Origin: Acidiphilium sp. 37-60-79
GTDB lineage: Bacteria; Pseudomonadota; Alphaproteobacteria; Acetobacterales; Acetobacteraceae
Length of the DNA stretch: 64,000 nucleotides
Reading direction: 5' to 3'
NCBI GenBank assembly: GCA_002279355.1
Contig: NCBV01000001.1
Location: forward strand, 62,001-126,000
Part shown: one piece after another, positions 34,595 through 45,260 of the stretch
How the letters are laid out: every line of letters begins with the position of its first letter
Numbering within the stretch: the first letter of the stretch is position 1
The notes under the pieces: generated by a model
Databases searched by the model: none
Told to the model about the DNA's origin: nothing
The model's input: only the letters and a program-made list of their open reading frames with translations
Program-made: the position numbers and the translations under genes

Positions 34595-35984
34595 GCACCT
34601 GCTCCTGTCTAATGCGAGCCAATTCGGCTTCAACATCCGTAATCGCCATCTGATGTCCAAGGGTCTTCACTGCGGTCTCCTGCGAAATTTGACCCGCATT
34701 CGCTAGCGTCGCGATCGCCTGGGCTTCTTTCAGCCGGTCATCGGCAGAAGCCGGATACCAGCGTGGCCAGCGCAGCGTGATCGGGATATGCGGGTCAAAC
34801 AAGGGCATCACCGATCCGCCAACGATAATCTCAAACCGTTGCCGTGCGGCTAACACCATGTTGAGCAATTTGAGCAGTCCACCTTCGCCGTATGAGATGC
34901 GCAAATTATCTGCCAGCCAAATCAATCCCTGATTCATCAGCTCCAGTGCTCGGCCTGATGGCGCCACGGCCAATCGGTCGGCATTGGCCCGGTTGCCATG
35001 CACGCTTTCTAATGCAAACTCACGTAATGTGCGCACATAATCAATCACCGCAGCCGAGGCCGTCCCGCCAATTTCGAGTAATTTCGCGTCACCATTCTCC
35101 GAGACAACTAACGCGTTACCGGCACCTTTAATCATTTCACGATCAGAACTAGCAGGCTCCTTGATCAGCAAGGTGGGATCGGAAGCATATTTCAGTCCCC
35201 GTCCGACTTGCGAAAGCTGGTAATCGATCTCGATCGATGTCTCAATCGCGGGACGAAACGTGCAAGCCCCGTCAACCTCGTCGCCGCCCGGTAGGTTTCG
35301 AACCCAAACAATCGGCACAAACCCCAAATCATGCCGCACACTGCGCGTCTCATCGACCACGAGGTCACTTTCCGCACCAACCGGCAGGGGTTCAAACCAA
35401 AGTTCATCGGTCGGCGTCCAACGGCGCTGAAACCAATAGCTTCCGGTAGGGTCGATATCGGGATATCCGCGCTCGACCAGCTCCGCCCCGCGCACCCGAT
35501 AACGCTCGGTAACCGATTCCAAACTGTCAGGGGCGTCAGCCCGCCAAAGGGGGGTCAAATAGAGCGTGCGTAAGACCGTGAAAAACAATCGCCCACGTAG
35601 CACCCGCATCCAAAGCGCGACAGAACCGACCGACCCAGCCAGTGCCGCATCAATCATCAGCGCATTAAGCTGACCTTCCCGCACAACATCGCTTAACGCC
35701 TTTACCGCCGCTGGATCAGCGCACTCAACCGTTGGAAAATGGCCAGCGCTGAACAGAAGCGCCACCGAGTCCTCTACCACCATTCGGCACAAGCCGTAAC
35801 GCACCGAAGGACGGCGTTGACGCAGCGGAATATACTCTCCCGCGCCATTCCGTTCGTCCTGAAACGCATATGGCAAATCATCATAGAGAGTGCCATCCAA
35901 CACCCGCTGATACTTGGCCATACGCTCGGCACGCTGTGGCAACCCATGGTCGGTGCCGATGATCTGGCTGATCGCGTCAAACAC
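34584..35984 (-). CDS. Portal protein
   Basis: A 466-residue protein starting with GTG 35984 just after the terminase stop. Features of the SPP1-gp6-like portals: YLTPLWRADAPDSLESVTERYR, a central LGFVPIVWVRNLPGGDEVDG, IEIDYQLSQVGRGLKYASDPTLLIKEP, and a C-terminal helical crown with LGHQMAITDVEAELARIRQEQ. Twelve copies would form the DNA channel and dock TerL. The start is the only one that gives a full N-terminus. Confidence 0.85.
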   Translation of the reverse strand: MFDAISQIIGTDHGLPQRAERMAKYQRVLDGTLYDDLPYAFQDERNGAGEYIPLRQRRPSVRYGLCRMVVEDSVALLFSAGHFPTVECADPAAVKALSDVVREGQLNALMIDAALAGSVGSVALWMRVLRGRLFFTVLRTLYLTPLWRADAPDSLESVTERYRVRGAELVERGYPDIDPTGSYWFQRRWTPTDELWFEPLPVGAESDLVVDETRSVRHDLGFVPIVWVRNLPGGDEVDGACTFRPAIETSIEIDYQLSQVGRGLKYASDPTLLIKEPASSDREMIKGAGNALVVSENGDAKLLEIGGTASAAVIDYVRTLREFALESVHGNRANADRLAVAPSGRALELMNQGLIWLADNLRISYGEGGLLKLLNMVLAARQRFEIIVGGSVMPLFDPHIPITLRWPRWYPASADDRLKEAQAIATLANAGQISQETAVKTLGHQMAITDVEAELARIRQEQVHDD

Positions 35985-35987
35985 CCT

Positions 35988-37361
35988 TTATCTCCCCATC
36001 ATCTGCAAATTGACTCGCCGTGTCGGTGTCGGGGTCACGCTCACACCTGCCAACGCCCGGGCTAACGCATCCACCTGATCATCTTTGTCTCCATCGGGAA
36101 AAGCCCGCAGCTCAGCCAAAAATTGATCGGTCCACGCAGCGCGCAAAACCCTTAAGCGCCCAGATTGCAAGGCCGCAGCAGCGGGTTGGGCCCGGGTAAA
36201 TTTTGCACCTGTTTCGGGGCTTGAAATGACCGGGAATCCCGCTAACGCTCGCGTCAGAGATTGCACCTGCCAAATACCCGCTTGACCAGGGTCTTGGGGT
36301 AATGAAATCTGCGTGGCGGCACCATCTTGTCGCGCCGTGTTCAGTAATACCCGCTCTACATCAGCGGGTCCCGCTCGCACCCGCACTACATCCAAAACAA
36401 CAAAGTCGCCCCCCGCAGTCATTCCAACTTTGACCCCAGCGGTCCAATCAGGATCGCCACGCCCACCATCCGGTGTCGCAGCAAGGTCCCAACCTCTAAT
36501 CTGGGCGACTAACGGCGGCGGGGCGTCCAGCACGACGGCAGCATCAACAGAAAATAGTTTCTGCGAAGCACTTTGCGGCGCCTGCTGATAAAGAGCAGCA
36601 AAAGCACGCTCGCCCACCGCCGCCCGTCGCCTCTGCAGTGCAACGCGGTCTTCCCATTCCGGCCAAAGCGCGTCCCCTTCAGCCCGACCCAGTGCATCAT
36701 CGGCTTCGGCCAAAGCAGGCAGTCGCAACACCGTCCAATTCTCAGTGCCCGCCATCAATCGGCCGGCCAAATCATCGGCGTGCCAACGGGTAAGGATCAA
36801 CACGATCCGCCCGCGGGGCTTCAAACGGGAAATCAGTTCAGCGCGATACCACTGATCCAGCGCGTCACGCGCCACCCGGCTATCGGCCTCGGCCCATGAC
36901 TTGATCGGATCATCAATGACCACCAAATCCGCCCGCCGCCCCGTAATGGGGCCGCGCACGCCAGCCGCGAAATAGTTACCCCCACCCTGCAAGGCGAGAC
37001 GCCCGGCCGCCCGACCATCACCGCTCAGCGCCAACCCGTATGGCTTGCCGTGCTCAGTAATCACTTTGCGCGTCGTGCGGCCAAAATGCTCAGCGAGTGA
37101 CGCCGTATGACACGCCATAATAACGTCGCTAACCGGGTGCGCGGTGAACCAGAACGCTGGAAATAACACCGACCCATAAGTAGACTTCGCCGCTCCTGGT
37201 GGCATCAACACCATAAGGCGGTCGGTTGTCCCATCGGCAACTTTCTGCAGATGATCGATCAATAGCCGATGATGCCGAGCCGGAACCTCAGCCCGCGCGC
37301 TGAGGACCGCGCAAGCAAACGTGAGGAAGTCCGTGCGCCGCTCCATCACAACTGCGCACAC
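35988..37361 (-). CDS. Terminase large subunit
   Basis: A 457-residue packaging motor. The ATPase half has Walker A MPPGAAKST near 54-62 and Walker B-type DLVVIDDPIKSW; the nuclease half has IRGWDLAAT with the first metal-binding Asp and the final DDQVDALARAL with the last one. No small terminase is recognisable upstream. Start could be GTG 37361 or ATG 37346 (GTG 37349 in between); all lack a perfect ribosome site. First gene of the minus-strand block. Confidence 0.9.
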   Translation of the reverse strand: MCAVVMERRTDFLTFACAVLSARAEVPARHHRLLIDHLQKVADGTTDRLMVLMPPGAAKSTYGSVLFPAFWFTAHPVSDVIMACHTASLAEHFGRTTRKVITEHGKPYGLALSGDGRAAGRLALQGGGNYFAAGVRGPITGRRADLVVIDDPIKSWAEADSRVARDALDQWYRAELISRLKPRGRIVLILTRWHADDLAGRLMAGTENWTVLRLPALAEADDALGRAEGDALWPEWEDRVALQRRRAAVGERAFAALYQQAPQSASQKLFSVDAAVVLDAPPPLVAQIRGWDLAATPDGGRGDPDWTAGVKVGMTAGGDFVVLDVVRVRAGPADVERVLLNTARQDGAATQISLPQDPGQAGIWQVQSLTRALAGFPVISSPETGAKFTRAQPAAAALQSGRLRVLRAAWTDQFLAELRAFPDGDKDDQVDALARALAGVSVTPTPTRRVNLQMMGR

Positions 37362-37457
37362 AACTCCATCATGAGAAAATCTCTACACCAAACTGGGGCA
37401 GTTGCGAAAGTAAAAAAAACACAAAGTTATAAATATTTTTTCGGCGCGTCCGGCGGC

Positions 37458-37715
37458 TTACTGCAGCGTCAAAATCTCCCCGTGCTCCCAATGCCCCGGC
37501 GTAATGAGCGTAGCAACCCCCACCCGAACCGAGTGCAATCGCCCATCAAGATGACGGCTCCAGAAATCCAAAAATGCCTGCAACACCGGATAGCGCGGCG
37601 CCAAATCGAGTTCCTGCCATATGTAAGTCTGTAAGACCGCCGGATGATCCGGTAAGTGATACAATATCTCCGCCGTGGTCAGCCGATAGTCATTCATCTG
37701 ACGAATCAATTCCAT
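37458..37715 (-). CDS. usg: Usg family protein
   Basis: From ATG 37715 (AAGGGG seven bases before) the product is 85 residues: YRLTTAEILYHLPDHPAVLQTYIWQELDLAP, FLDFWSRHLDGRLHSVRV, matching the Usg family of alphaproteobacteria, named for a gene next to trp genes and without known function. It stands alone between the phage block and the groES operator. The longer frame upstream is rejected. The 96 bases between usg and the terminase are AT-rich on the usg side but carry no gene I can support. Confidence 0.85.
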   Translation of the reverse strand: MELIRQMNDYRLTTAEILYHLPDHPAVLQTYIWQELDLAPRYPVLQAFLDFWSRHLDGRLHSVRVGVATLITPGHWEHGEILTLQ

Positions 37716-37825
37716 CGCAACACCCCTTTGGTTAAGAGCTTTCGCTCCGGCATCTCTCCGCCGGATCATGACATTGCCATGACACTCCACCCCAAAATCA
37801 AGAAAAATCTCTTCTATTCAGCACT

Positions 37826-37852
37826 TTAGCACTCACCGTCGCCGAATGCTGC
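37826..37852 (+). promoter_or_regulatory. Second, degenerate CIRCE-like element
   Basis: TTAGCACTC at 37826-37834 is a perfect CIRCE left arm; after exactly 9 bases GAATGCTGC (37844-37852) matches the right arm at 6 of 9. It lies about 60 bases upstream of the main CIRCE and just before the -35 hexamer, so it may let HrcA bind twice or be a remnant. Confidence 0.5.
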
Positions 37853-37857
37853 TCCGC

Positions 37858-37886
37858 TTGACATCGCTCGGTGAGCGTCCTAGATG
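37858..37886 (+). promoter_or_regulatory. groESL promoter
   Basis: TTGACA at 37858-37863, 17-base spacer, TAGATG at 37881-37886. Transcription would start at about 37893, inside the CIRCE element, so HrcA binding would block initiation. Confidence 0.7.
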
Positions 37887-37887
37887 A

Positions 37888-37914
37888 TTGGCACTCTCCC
37901 GATGAGAGTGCTAG
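37888..37914 (+). promoter_or_regulatory. CIRCE operator (HrcA site) of groESL
   Basis: TTGGCACTC (37888-37896), 9-base spacer, GAGTGCTAG (37906-37914). Against the consensus TTAGCACTC-N9-GAGTGCTAA it differs at one base per arm, and the two arms are almost perfect complements. It marks HrcA repression of the chaperonin operon; hrcA itself is outside the window. Confidence 0.9.
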
Positions 37915-37984
37915 CAGCCCGATGCCGCTTCAGGGTCGTGGTTGCCGGGCCTCATCTCAACCTGAACATATCCAGGAGCGAACC

Positions 37985-38302
37985 ATGAAGTTCCGTCCCT
38001 TGCACGACCGTGTGGTCGTTCGTCGGCTTAATGCCGAAGAAAAGACTGCCGGCGGCATCATTATCCCCGACACCGCCAAAGAAAAGCCGATGGAAGGCGA
38101 AATCATCGCAGCCGGTCCCGGCGCGCGGAACGAACAGGGCCAGCTCGTCGCCCTCGACGTGAAAGCTGGCGATCACGTGCTGTTCGGCAAATGGTCCGGC
38201 ACCGAAGTCAAGATTGACGGCGAAGAGCTGTTGATCATGAAAGAGTCCGACATCATGGGCATTATCGAAGCAACCGCGACCGGCAAGAAAAAGGCAGCTT
38301 AA
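37985..38302 (+). CDS. groES: Co-chaperonin GroES
   Basis: The 105-residue lid of the chaperonin: [35 protein letters not shown], the mobile loop in the AKEKP region and a C-terminal [16 protein letters not shown] beta part. ATG 37985 follows AGGAG; an upstream in-frame extension through the operator region is rejected. groEL follows after 58 bases. The extra C-terminal [10 protein letters not shown] makes it slightly longer than the usual 95-97. Confidence 0.96.
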   Translation: MKFRPLHDRVVVRRLNAEEKTAGGIIIPDTAKEKPMEGEIIAAGPGARNEQGQLVALDVKAGDHVLFGKWSGTEVKIDGEELLIMKESDIMGIIEATATGKKKAA

Positions 38303-38348
38303 GCCCTTCTAGCCTTTGCCTCGCTGACTGCCCTCACGACAATTCTGA

Positions 38349-40010
<1,662 letters not shown>

Positions 40011-40036
40011 TCCTTCGCTCCACACCGATCCGAAGG

Positions 40037-40066
40037 AAAGGCCGTGGCGCAAGCCACGGCCTTTTT
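40037..40066 (+). terminator. Rho-independent terminator of groESL
   Basis: AAAGGCCGTGGC (40037-40048), loop gcaa, GCCACGGCCTTT (53-64) and then a T run. A 12-base-pair perfect stem with a stable GNRA-type loop, 27 bases after groEL. Confidence 0.92.
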
Positions 40067-40104
40067 GTTTGCCATCAGCGTCAGTCCGCGCATAAATCAA
40101 CCGC

Positions 40105-40683
40105 ATGGAACGAGATCGTTTGGCCGCGTTTAGCGACGGAGTCATCGCCGTGATCATCACCATCATGGTGCTTGATCTGCGAATCCCCCACGGCACCACG
40201 CTCGCGGCCCTGCAAGCCTCCGCACCCACCTTCGTCAGTTACATTCTCAGCTTCATTTACGTCGCGATCTACTGGAATAACCACCACCATTTCTTCCAGC
40301 TCGTGCCCCATGTCACTGGCAGCATCCTTTGGGCCAACCTGCATCTGCTATTTTGGCTCTCGCTCATCCCCTTCGCCACAGCCTGGCTCGGCGCAAACCA
40401 CACCGCCGCCATCCCCACCGCCCTATACGGCCTTTCGCTCCTCATGGCCGCCATTGCCTGGTATATTCTGCAAACCACCATTATTCATGCCCAAGGGCAA
40501 AAATCCGCCTTATCCCAAGTCCTCGGCCGCGACCTCAAAGGCAAATTATCACCCCTGCTTTATGCCCTCGGCATTTCGCTCGCCTTCGTCAATCCGCTAT
40601 GGGCCGATGCGCTCTACGCCCTCGTCGCCATGCTTTGGCTGATCCCGGACCGCCGGATCGAAGCCGCCCTGAAATCCTCATAA
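40105..40683 (+). CDS. TMEM175-family (DUF1211) membrane protein, putative K+ channel
   Basis: A 192-residue protein whose first helix carries RLAAFSDGVIAVIITIMVLDL, the RxxxFSD motif of the TMEM175 family, members of which form tetrameric potassium-selective channels. Five further hydrophobic stretches follow, with YWNNHHHFF between helices and LLFWLSLIPFATAW. Full length for a bacterial member. It follows the groEL terminator and is convergent with the DUF2244 gene. Confidence 0.85.
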   Translation: MERDRLAAFSDGVIAVIITIMVLDLRIPHGTTLAALQASAPTFVSYILSFIYVAIYWNNHHHFFQLVPHVTGSILWANLHLLFWLSLIPFATAWLGANHTAAIPTALYGLSLLMAAIAWYILQTTIIHAQGQKSALSQVLGRDLKGKLSPLLYALGISLAFVNPLWADALYALVAMLWLIPDRRIEAALKSS

Positions 40684-40708
40684 TACCGGCTATCCCAACA
40701 TAAAATCT

Positions 40709-41254
40709 TCAATCGCGCGTCTGCACATTGTCAAATCGTGGTGACCGCAGCCGGGTCAACGCCGCTTGCAACTCATCGGCCAATTCGCGCTTCTCAAAAT
40801 CACCCAAATGCGCCCCCACAGCGACGCGCTGCTGGCGCCCGCCAATGGTCAATACTGGCACACTGCCCCGCCGTTCTTCCAACACGGCGGTCAGCCAAGC
40901 CGTCCCCATCTCGACCCGATTGCGCCGCCCGCGCGGGTCCGTCCAGGTTACCGTCAATCGGTCCTGCGTCAACACAATCACCTCAGACGCCCGGGCCGCG
41001 CGCATATTCAGCCAAAACATCGTTATCGCCAGAATCAGCTCAGCGCCATTAAACCCAATCACCGGAAACGCGCCCAAAATAAACATCAAACCATTCACCA
41101 GCAGCGAGGCTGCCACCAGCACGCCACATAGAATCGCCATGCCGCGCCAGCCCATACTGCGATACGGTCGCAACACCGCCTGAAACAGCGGGATGTCCCG
41201 CCCAATCAAACTCGGTTCCTCTATTCGCTCTATCATCTTCCTATTGTCGTGCAT
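40709..41254 (-). CDS. DUF2244 membrane protein
   Basis: A 181-residue protein with two membrane segments (MAILCGVLVAASLLVNGLMFILGAFPVIGFNGAELILAITMFWLNMRAARASE) and a C-terminal beta domain (LTVTWTDPRGRRNRVEMGTAWLTAVLEE). The loop GFNGAE and the following N-x-R-A-A-R-A are family hallmarks. Function unknown; in alphaproteobacteria the gene often sits beside nth, as here, and is divergent from it. Confidence 0.85.
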   Translation of the reverse strand: MHDNRKMIERIEEPSLIGRDIPLFQAVLRPYRSMGWRGMAILCGVLVAASLLVNGLMFILGAFPVIGFNGAELILAITMFWLNMRAARASEVIVLTQDRLTVTWTDPRGRRNRVEMGTAWLTAVLEERRGSVPVLTIGGRQQRVAVGAHLGDFEKRELADELQAALTRLRSPRFDNVQTRD

Positions 41255-41283
41255 CTTTTCGCCCCCACAAGCCCCTTGCCAGA

Positions 41284-41853
41284 ATGAGCCCGCCTCCGCA
41301 CAACCAATTCATGCCCGAGCGCCCCGCCACTCCACGCCCCACCCGCCGACGCCTGATGAAACGCGCCGACATCGCGCCGTTCCTCACCGCCATCAGCGCC
41401 AACAATCCCACCCCACAAACCGAGCTCCTCTACAGCACCCCATTTTCGCTCCTCGTCGCCGTCGTGCTCTCCGCGCAAACCACCGATGCCGCCGTGAACA
41501 AAGCCACCCCGGCTCTATTTGCCGAAGCCCCAACCCCGCAAGCCATGGCCGCTCTCGGCGCCGAACGGATCGGCCAACACATCCGCATCATCGGCCTCTG
41601 GCAAACCAAAGCCAAAAACGTGGCCGCCCTCGCCCAGCTCCTGGTCGAACGCCATAACAGCGTCGTTCCCGCCGACCGCGAAGCGCTCGAAGCCCTCCCC
41701 GGTGTTGGCCGCAAAACCGCCAATGTCGTGCTGAACGAAATTTTCGGCCACGCCACCATGGCGGTCGATACTCACATCTTCCGCCTCGGCAACCGCACCG
41801 GCCTCGCCCCCGGCGCCACCGTCCGCGCGGTCGAAGATGGCATCATTGGCTGA
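41284..41853 (+). pseudogene. nth: Endonuclease III, C-terminus lost by internal deletion and frameshift
   Basis: Residues to about 185 are a good EndoIII: LVAVVLSAQTTD, the HhH motif [18 protein letters not shown] with the catalytic Lys, and [17 protein letters not shown] with the catalytic Asp. After AVED at 41838 the frame ends IIG-stop. At 41841 a different phase reads [16 protein letters not shown] with C-x6-C-x2-C-x5-C, the 4Fe-4S loop, and continues to a TGA at 41961. Comparison with normal EndoIII shows about 14 residues missing between the two parts, roughly 40 bases, not a multiple of three. The truncated enzyme keeps both catalytic residues but loses the iron-sulfur domain. True start may be ATG 41356. 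Confidence 0.85.
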
Positions 41854-41963
41854 TCTTGCATGGTCGCTATCTGTGCAAAGCGCGTAAACCCGAATGCTGG
41901 CGCTGCCACGGCGCCCGCTTCTGCATCTTCAGCCCCAAAACCCCCGCGCCGGATGCTCCCTGA
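41841..41963 (+). pseudogene. Out-of-frame 4Fe-4S tail of nth
   Basis: The frame CAT CAT TGG encodes [18 protein letters not shown] and then [10 protein letters not shown], ending in TGA 41961-41963. It has no start codon of its own and can only be the displaced end of the nth gene. The ATG of the following permease gene lies inside it. Confidence 0.85.
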
Positions 41964-42972
41964 CGCCGCCCCACCCTCTCTCTGGTCTCGGCTTGACCGC
42001 TCTGGCCGGTTAGCGTTCTGGCTCCTGGCATGTATCGCCCTGCTCGGCGCCCTCGCCCCACTCCTTGCCAACGCACAGCCCTTGCTGGTGCGCGTTCATG
42101 GCCATATCAGCCTACCCGCCCTGAACATCGCGCCCGCCTCGCGCTTCGACCCGGCGATGCCCGCCATACGCGCCGATTTTCACGATCCTGCGCTTCGCCA
42201 TATCCTGCAAACCCAACATGCTTTGATCCTCTGGGCTCCCGACCCGCACGGTCCCGACAGTCTCGTTTGGCACGCCAATCAAGCCCCGGCGCCCCCCAGC
42301 CTGACCAACCCGCTCGGCACCGACGACGCCGATCACGACGTTTTGGCGGGCCTGCTCTACAGCCTGCGCTTCCTCTTCCTCGCAGGCCTCGGCCTCACCC
42401 TTAGCGCGGCTGCAATCGGCACGATCATTGGCGCAATTCAAGGCTATTATGGCGGACTGACCGACCTCGTCGGCCAGCGTATCGTCGAAATCTGGAACGC
42501 CCTGCCCGTCTTATTCCTGCTCATCGCCCTCGCCAGCCTGCTCGGCCACAGCCTGATGACCCTGTTGATCGCCATGCTCGCCCTTAGCTGGACCACGCTG
42601 ATCCCCGCCATCCGTGCCGAAACCCTGCGCGCCCGCAGGCTCGACCATGTTCGCGCCGCCTATGCGCTCGGCCTGCCGGATCATCGGATCATCCTGCGCC
42701 ACATCCTGCCCAATGCGAGCGCTGCCCTGCTCGCCAACCTGCCCTTCAGCTTCGCCGGCGCCATTTCGCTCCTTGCCAGCCTGTCCTTCCTGCATCTCGG
42801 CCCCAGTCAAGGCGCTGCCGCGCTCGGTGCGCTCGCCGCCCAAGCCCGCAATCACCTCGACGCCCCCTGGCTCGCAATCACCGCCATCATCGGCCTCGCT
42901 CTGATCCTGATCCCCAGCGTCCTGCTCGGCATTTCACTCCGCCAAGCCCTCGACCCGAGGCACCGGCCATGA
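41953..42972 (+). CDS. ABC transporter permease, YejE-like (peptide/microcin C type)
   Basis: A 339-residue permease. After an N-terminal helix ([19 protein letters not shown]) there is a large periplasmic part with [31 protein letters not shown], characteristic of YejE, then five helices and an EAA-type loop ([30 protein letters not shown]). I place the start at ATG 41953, which overlaps the old nth tail by 11 bases; the earlier in-frame ATG 41860 would give a long Ala/Pro extension derived from that tail. It overlaps the ATPase gene by ATGA. The partner permease YejB and binding protein YejA are absent here. Confidence 0.82.
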   Translation: MLPDAAPPSLWSRLDRSGRLAFWLLACIALLGALAPLLANAQPLLVRVHGHISLPALNIAPASRFDPAMPAIRADFHDPALRHILQTQHALILWAPDPHGPDSLVWHANQAPAPPSLTNPLGTDDADHDVLAGLLYSLRFLFLAGLGLTLSAAAIGTIIGAIQGYYGGLTDLVGQRIVEIWNALPVLFLLIALASLLGHSLMTLLIAMLALSWTTLIPAIRAETLRARRLDHVRAAYALGLPDHRIILRHILPNASAALLANLPFSFAGAISLLASLSFLHLGPSQGAAALGALAAQARNHLDAPWLAITAIIGLALILIPSVLLGISLRQALDPRHRP

Positions 42973-44405
42973 CCAGCCCGATCATCTCAATCCGCGACCT
43001 GACGCTGCGCGATCACACAAAATTCTTGCTCGATATTCCGCTCCTCACCATCGACCATGGTGCGGCAGTCGCCCTCACCGGCCCGTCTGGCGCGGGCAAA
43101 TCACTCCTCGCTGCCACCCTGCTTGGCCTAACGCCACCCGCGCTCACCCGCTCAGCGCACCAACTCACAATCGCCGGGATTGATCTGCTCACCGCATCGC
43201 CACAACAACTCCGCCGCCTGCGCGGCGGCCTCGTCGGTTTGGTCTTCCAAGAGCCGCTCGATGCGCTTGATCCGCTGCAGCGCGTCGCCGCCCAAATCGA
43301 AGGCGCGATCATACTGCAACAATCCCTGCCCCGCGCCACGCGCACCGCGCGCATCCGCGCCTTACTCGCTGAAGTCGGGCTCACCCGCGATGATTATCCA
43401 CACCGTCTCTCCGGCGGCGAACGCCAACGCGCCGCACTCGCCATCGCACTCGCGAATGATCCGCTCCTGTTGATCGCCGATGAACCCGCCACCGCGCTCG
43501 ACCCCGGCAGCGCCAGCGCGATTTTTGCGCTCCTCGATCGCACCCGCCAACACCGCAGCCTGACCACCCTCCTCATCACCCATGATCATAGCCAGATCAC
43601 TTCCCAAACCATCCCGCTCCACCTCCAAGCTGGTCAACTCAAAACCAACCACCTCGTCCGCTCCACGCCCTACCCCATCGCCAACGTCGCCAAACCCACG
43701 CCGCCGACCCCAGCGCCCCCTATCCTGACGGTTAAAAACCTCACAGTGGCGCATCTCAACCTCGCGCCGCTCAATTTGACGCTCCATCCCGGCGAAACCA
43801 TCGCCCTCACCGCCGCCTCCGGCACCGGCAAATCCTCGCTTTTGCTCGCCATTGCCCGACTCATTCCCGCACGCGGTGAGATCATGATGGATGGCAATAA
43901 TCTCATCCAATGCCGCAACGCCGCCCTGCGCCGCCGCCGCGCCGATCTGCAAATCCTGTTCCAAGACCCCGGCTCCAGCCTGTCGCCGCGCATGACAATC
44001 GGCTCGATCATCGCCGAAGGGTTGGCGCACCATCACCCAGAACTCGACCGTGCCACCCTCGCCACCCGCGTCGCCACCATGCTCACCGACCTCAATCTCG
44101 CGCCCGATCTCGCCAAAACCTACCCGCACCGCCTCTCCGGCGGCGAACGCCAGCGCGTGGCCTTCGCGCGTGCGCTGATCCTGCGCCCGAAAATCCTGCT
44201 CCTCGACGAACCAACCGCCGCTCTGGATCCACCCAACCGCGACGCGCTGATCGCGCTCTTGCTCGCGCTGCAACGGGCGCACAACTTCGCCTGCCTGATC
44301 GCCACCCATGATCGCGCCACCGCCCAGCGCCTCGCCCATCGCAGCCTCACCCCTCTTCCCGCAACCATCGCAACCCCATATACCGGGCCGTCATATCCCC
44401 CTTGA
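42969..44405 (+). CDS. Double ATPase of an oligopeptide ABC transporter, YejF-like
   Basis: Two complete nucleotide-binding domains in 478 residues: Walker [12 protein letters not shown] near 37, [11 protein letters not shown] near 147, [11 protein letters not shown]; and [12 protein letters not shown] near 281, [33 protein letters not shown] near 385. Such fused pairs power Dpp/Opp/Yej-type importers. Overlaps the permease gene and precedes dapF by eight bases. Without YejA/YejB nearby it may serve transporter parts encoded elsewhere. Confidence 0.85.
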   Translation: MTSPIISIRDLTLRDHTKFLLDIPLLTIDHGAAVALTGPSGAGKSLLAATLLGLTPPALTRSAHQLTIAGIDLLTASPQQLRRLRGGLVGLVFQEPLDALDPLQRVAAQIEGAIILQQSLPRATRTARIRALLAEVGLTRDDYPHRLSGGERQRAALAIALANDPLLLIADEPATALDPGSASAIFALLDRTRQHRSLTTLLITHDHSQITSQTIPLHLQAGQLKTNHLVRSTPYPIANVAKPTPPTPAPPILTVKNLTVAHLNLAPLNLTLHPGETIALTAASGTGKSSLLLAIARLIPARGEIMMDGNNLIQCRNAALRRRRADLQILFQDPGSSLSPRMTIGSIIAEGLAHHHPELDRATLATRVATMLTDLNLAPDLAKTYPHRLSGGERQRVAFARALILRPKILLLDEPTAALDPPNRDALIALLLALQRAHNFACLIATHDRATAQRLAHRSLTPLPATIATPYTGPSYPP

Positions 44406-44413
44406 GGAGCAAA

Positions 44414-45247
44414 ATGTTCGACGGCTTGGCCTTTTTGAAAATGCACGGCGCCGGCAATGATTTTGTCGTGCTGGACGCGCGCGCCCATGCCGTGTCCCTC
44501 ACCCAGAGCCAAGCCGCCCTCCTCGCCGATCGCCGCCGTGGCATTGGCTGCGATCAAATCATCCTGATCGAGCCTGCGGTTGATGCCGATGCCACCATGC
44601 GGATTCTCAACGCGGACGGGTCGGAATCCGGCGCCTGTGGCAACGCCACACGCTGCGTCGCCGCTTTGCTCGCCGCCGAAACCGGCGCGCGCCATCTCAG
44701 CATCCGCACCATCGCAGGGCTGCTCAGCGCGGAAATCAAAGGCCCCAACCTCGTTGAGGTCGATATGGGCGAACCCAGCTTTGAGTGGAGCGCAATTCCG
44801 CTGCTGGAACCCATGGACACGCTCTCGCTCCGCCTCGCGATGGGTCCGGTGGAAAAGCCTGCCGCCTGTTCAATGGGCAATCCCCACGCCACCTTCTTTG
44901 TCGATGATTTGCAGCATCTACAAGTCGAATCCATCGGCCCCGCCCTGGAGCGGGCGCGGATTTTCCCCGAACGGGCCAATATCGGCTTCGCCCGGATCGA
45001 CGCACCAGACCAAATTCGCCTGCGCGTCTGGGAACGCGGGGCGGGCCTCACCTTAGCCTGCGGCTCAGGCGCCTGCGCGGCCCTGGTCAATGCCCATCGC
45101 CGTGGCCTAACCCACCGCCGCGCCGTGGTCGAAATGGACGGCGGCAGCCTCACCATCACCTGGCGCAGCGACAATCACGTGCTGTTGGAAGGTCCGGTCG
45201 CCTCGATTTTCGCCGGCCACCTCGCTGACGATTTTTGCCCGCTATGA
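44414..45247 (+). CDS. dapF: Diaminopimelate epimerase
   Basis: A 277-residue enzyme that inverts LL- to meso-diaminopimelate for lysine and peptidoglycan. The two catalytic cysteines are visible in [10 protein letters not shown] and [12 protein letters not shown], the substrate segment in [13 protein letters not shown] 44414 follows AGGAG; the upstream TTG frame is rejected. It overlaps a short non-coding phase and is 13 bases from mtaB. Order dapF-mtaB-ftsY is common in alphaproteobacteria. Confidence 0.96.
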   Translation: MFDGLAFLKMHGAGNDFVVLDARAHAVSLTQSQAALLADRRRGIGCDQIILIEPAVDADATMRILNADGSESGACGNATRCVAALLAAETGARHLSIRTIAGLLSAEIKGPNLVEVDMGEPSFEWSAIPLLEPMDTLSLRLAMGPVEKPAACSMGNPHATFFVDDLQHLQVESIGPALERARIFPERANIGFARIDAPDQIRLRVWERGAGLTLACGSGACAALVNAHRRGLTHRRAVVEMDGGSLTITWRSDNHVLLEGPVASIFAGHLADDFCPL

Positions 45248-45260
45248 CCGCTCACCGGCA

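Larger units (their letters stand above)
12209..37361 (-). mobile_element. Contractile-tail phage-like element (particle plus lysis genes only)
   Basis: About 25 kb of head, neck, contractile tail, fibre and lysis genes, all on the minus strand and nearly gap-free. No integrase, transposase, repressor, replication or DNA-modification genes are present; no tRNA abuts it and I see no direct repeats at 12132-12208 or 37362-37457. Core genes (ppk to the left, usg-groES to the right) flank it. Possibilities: a decayed prophage, a gene-transfer-agent-like particle, or a module whose control genes lie elsewhere. About a third of the coding length is devoted to fibres. Confidence 0.85.

Noticed and set aside
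12209-37361. Tailocin (headless tail bacteriocin)
   Set aside because: Terminase, portal, scaffold and major capsid genes are present and look intact, so a headless particle is unlikely.
37346-37379. Eight-codon leader peptide overlapping the terminase ATG
   Set aside because: The frame exists (ATG ATG GAG ...TGATG) but is too short to distinguish from chance.
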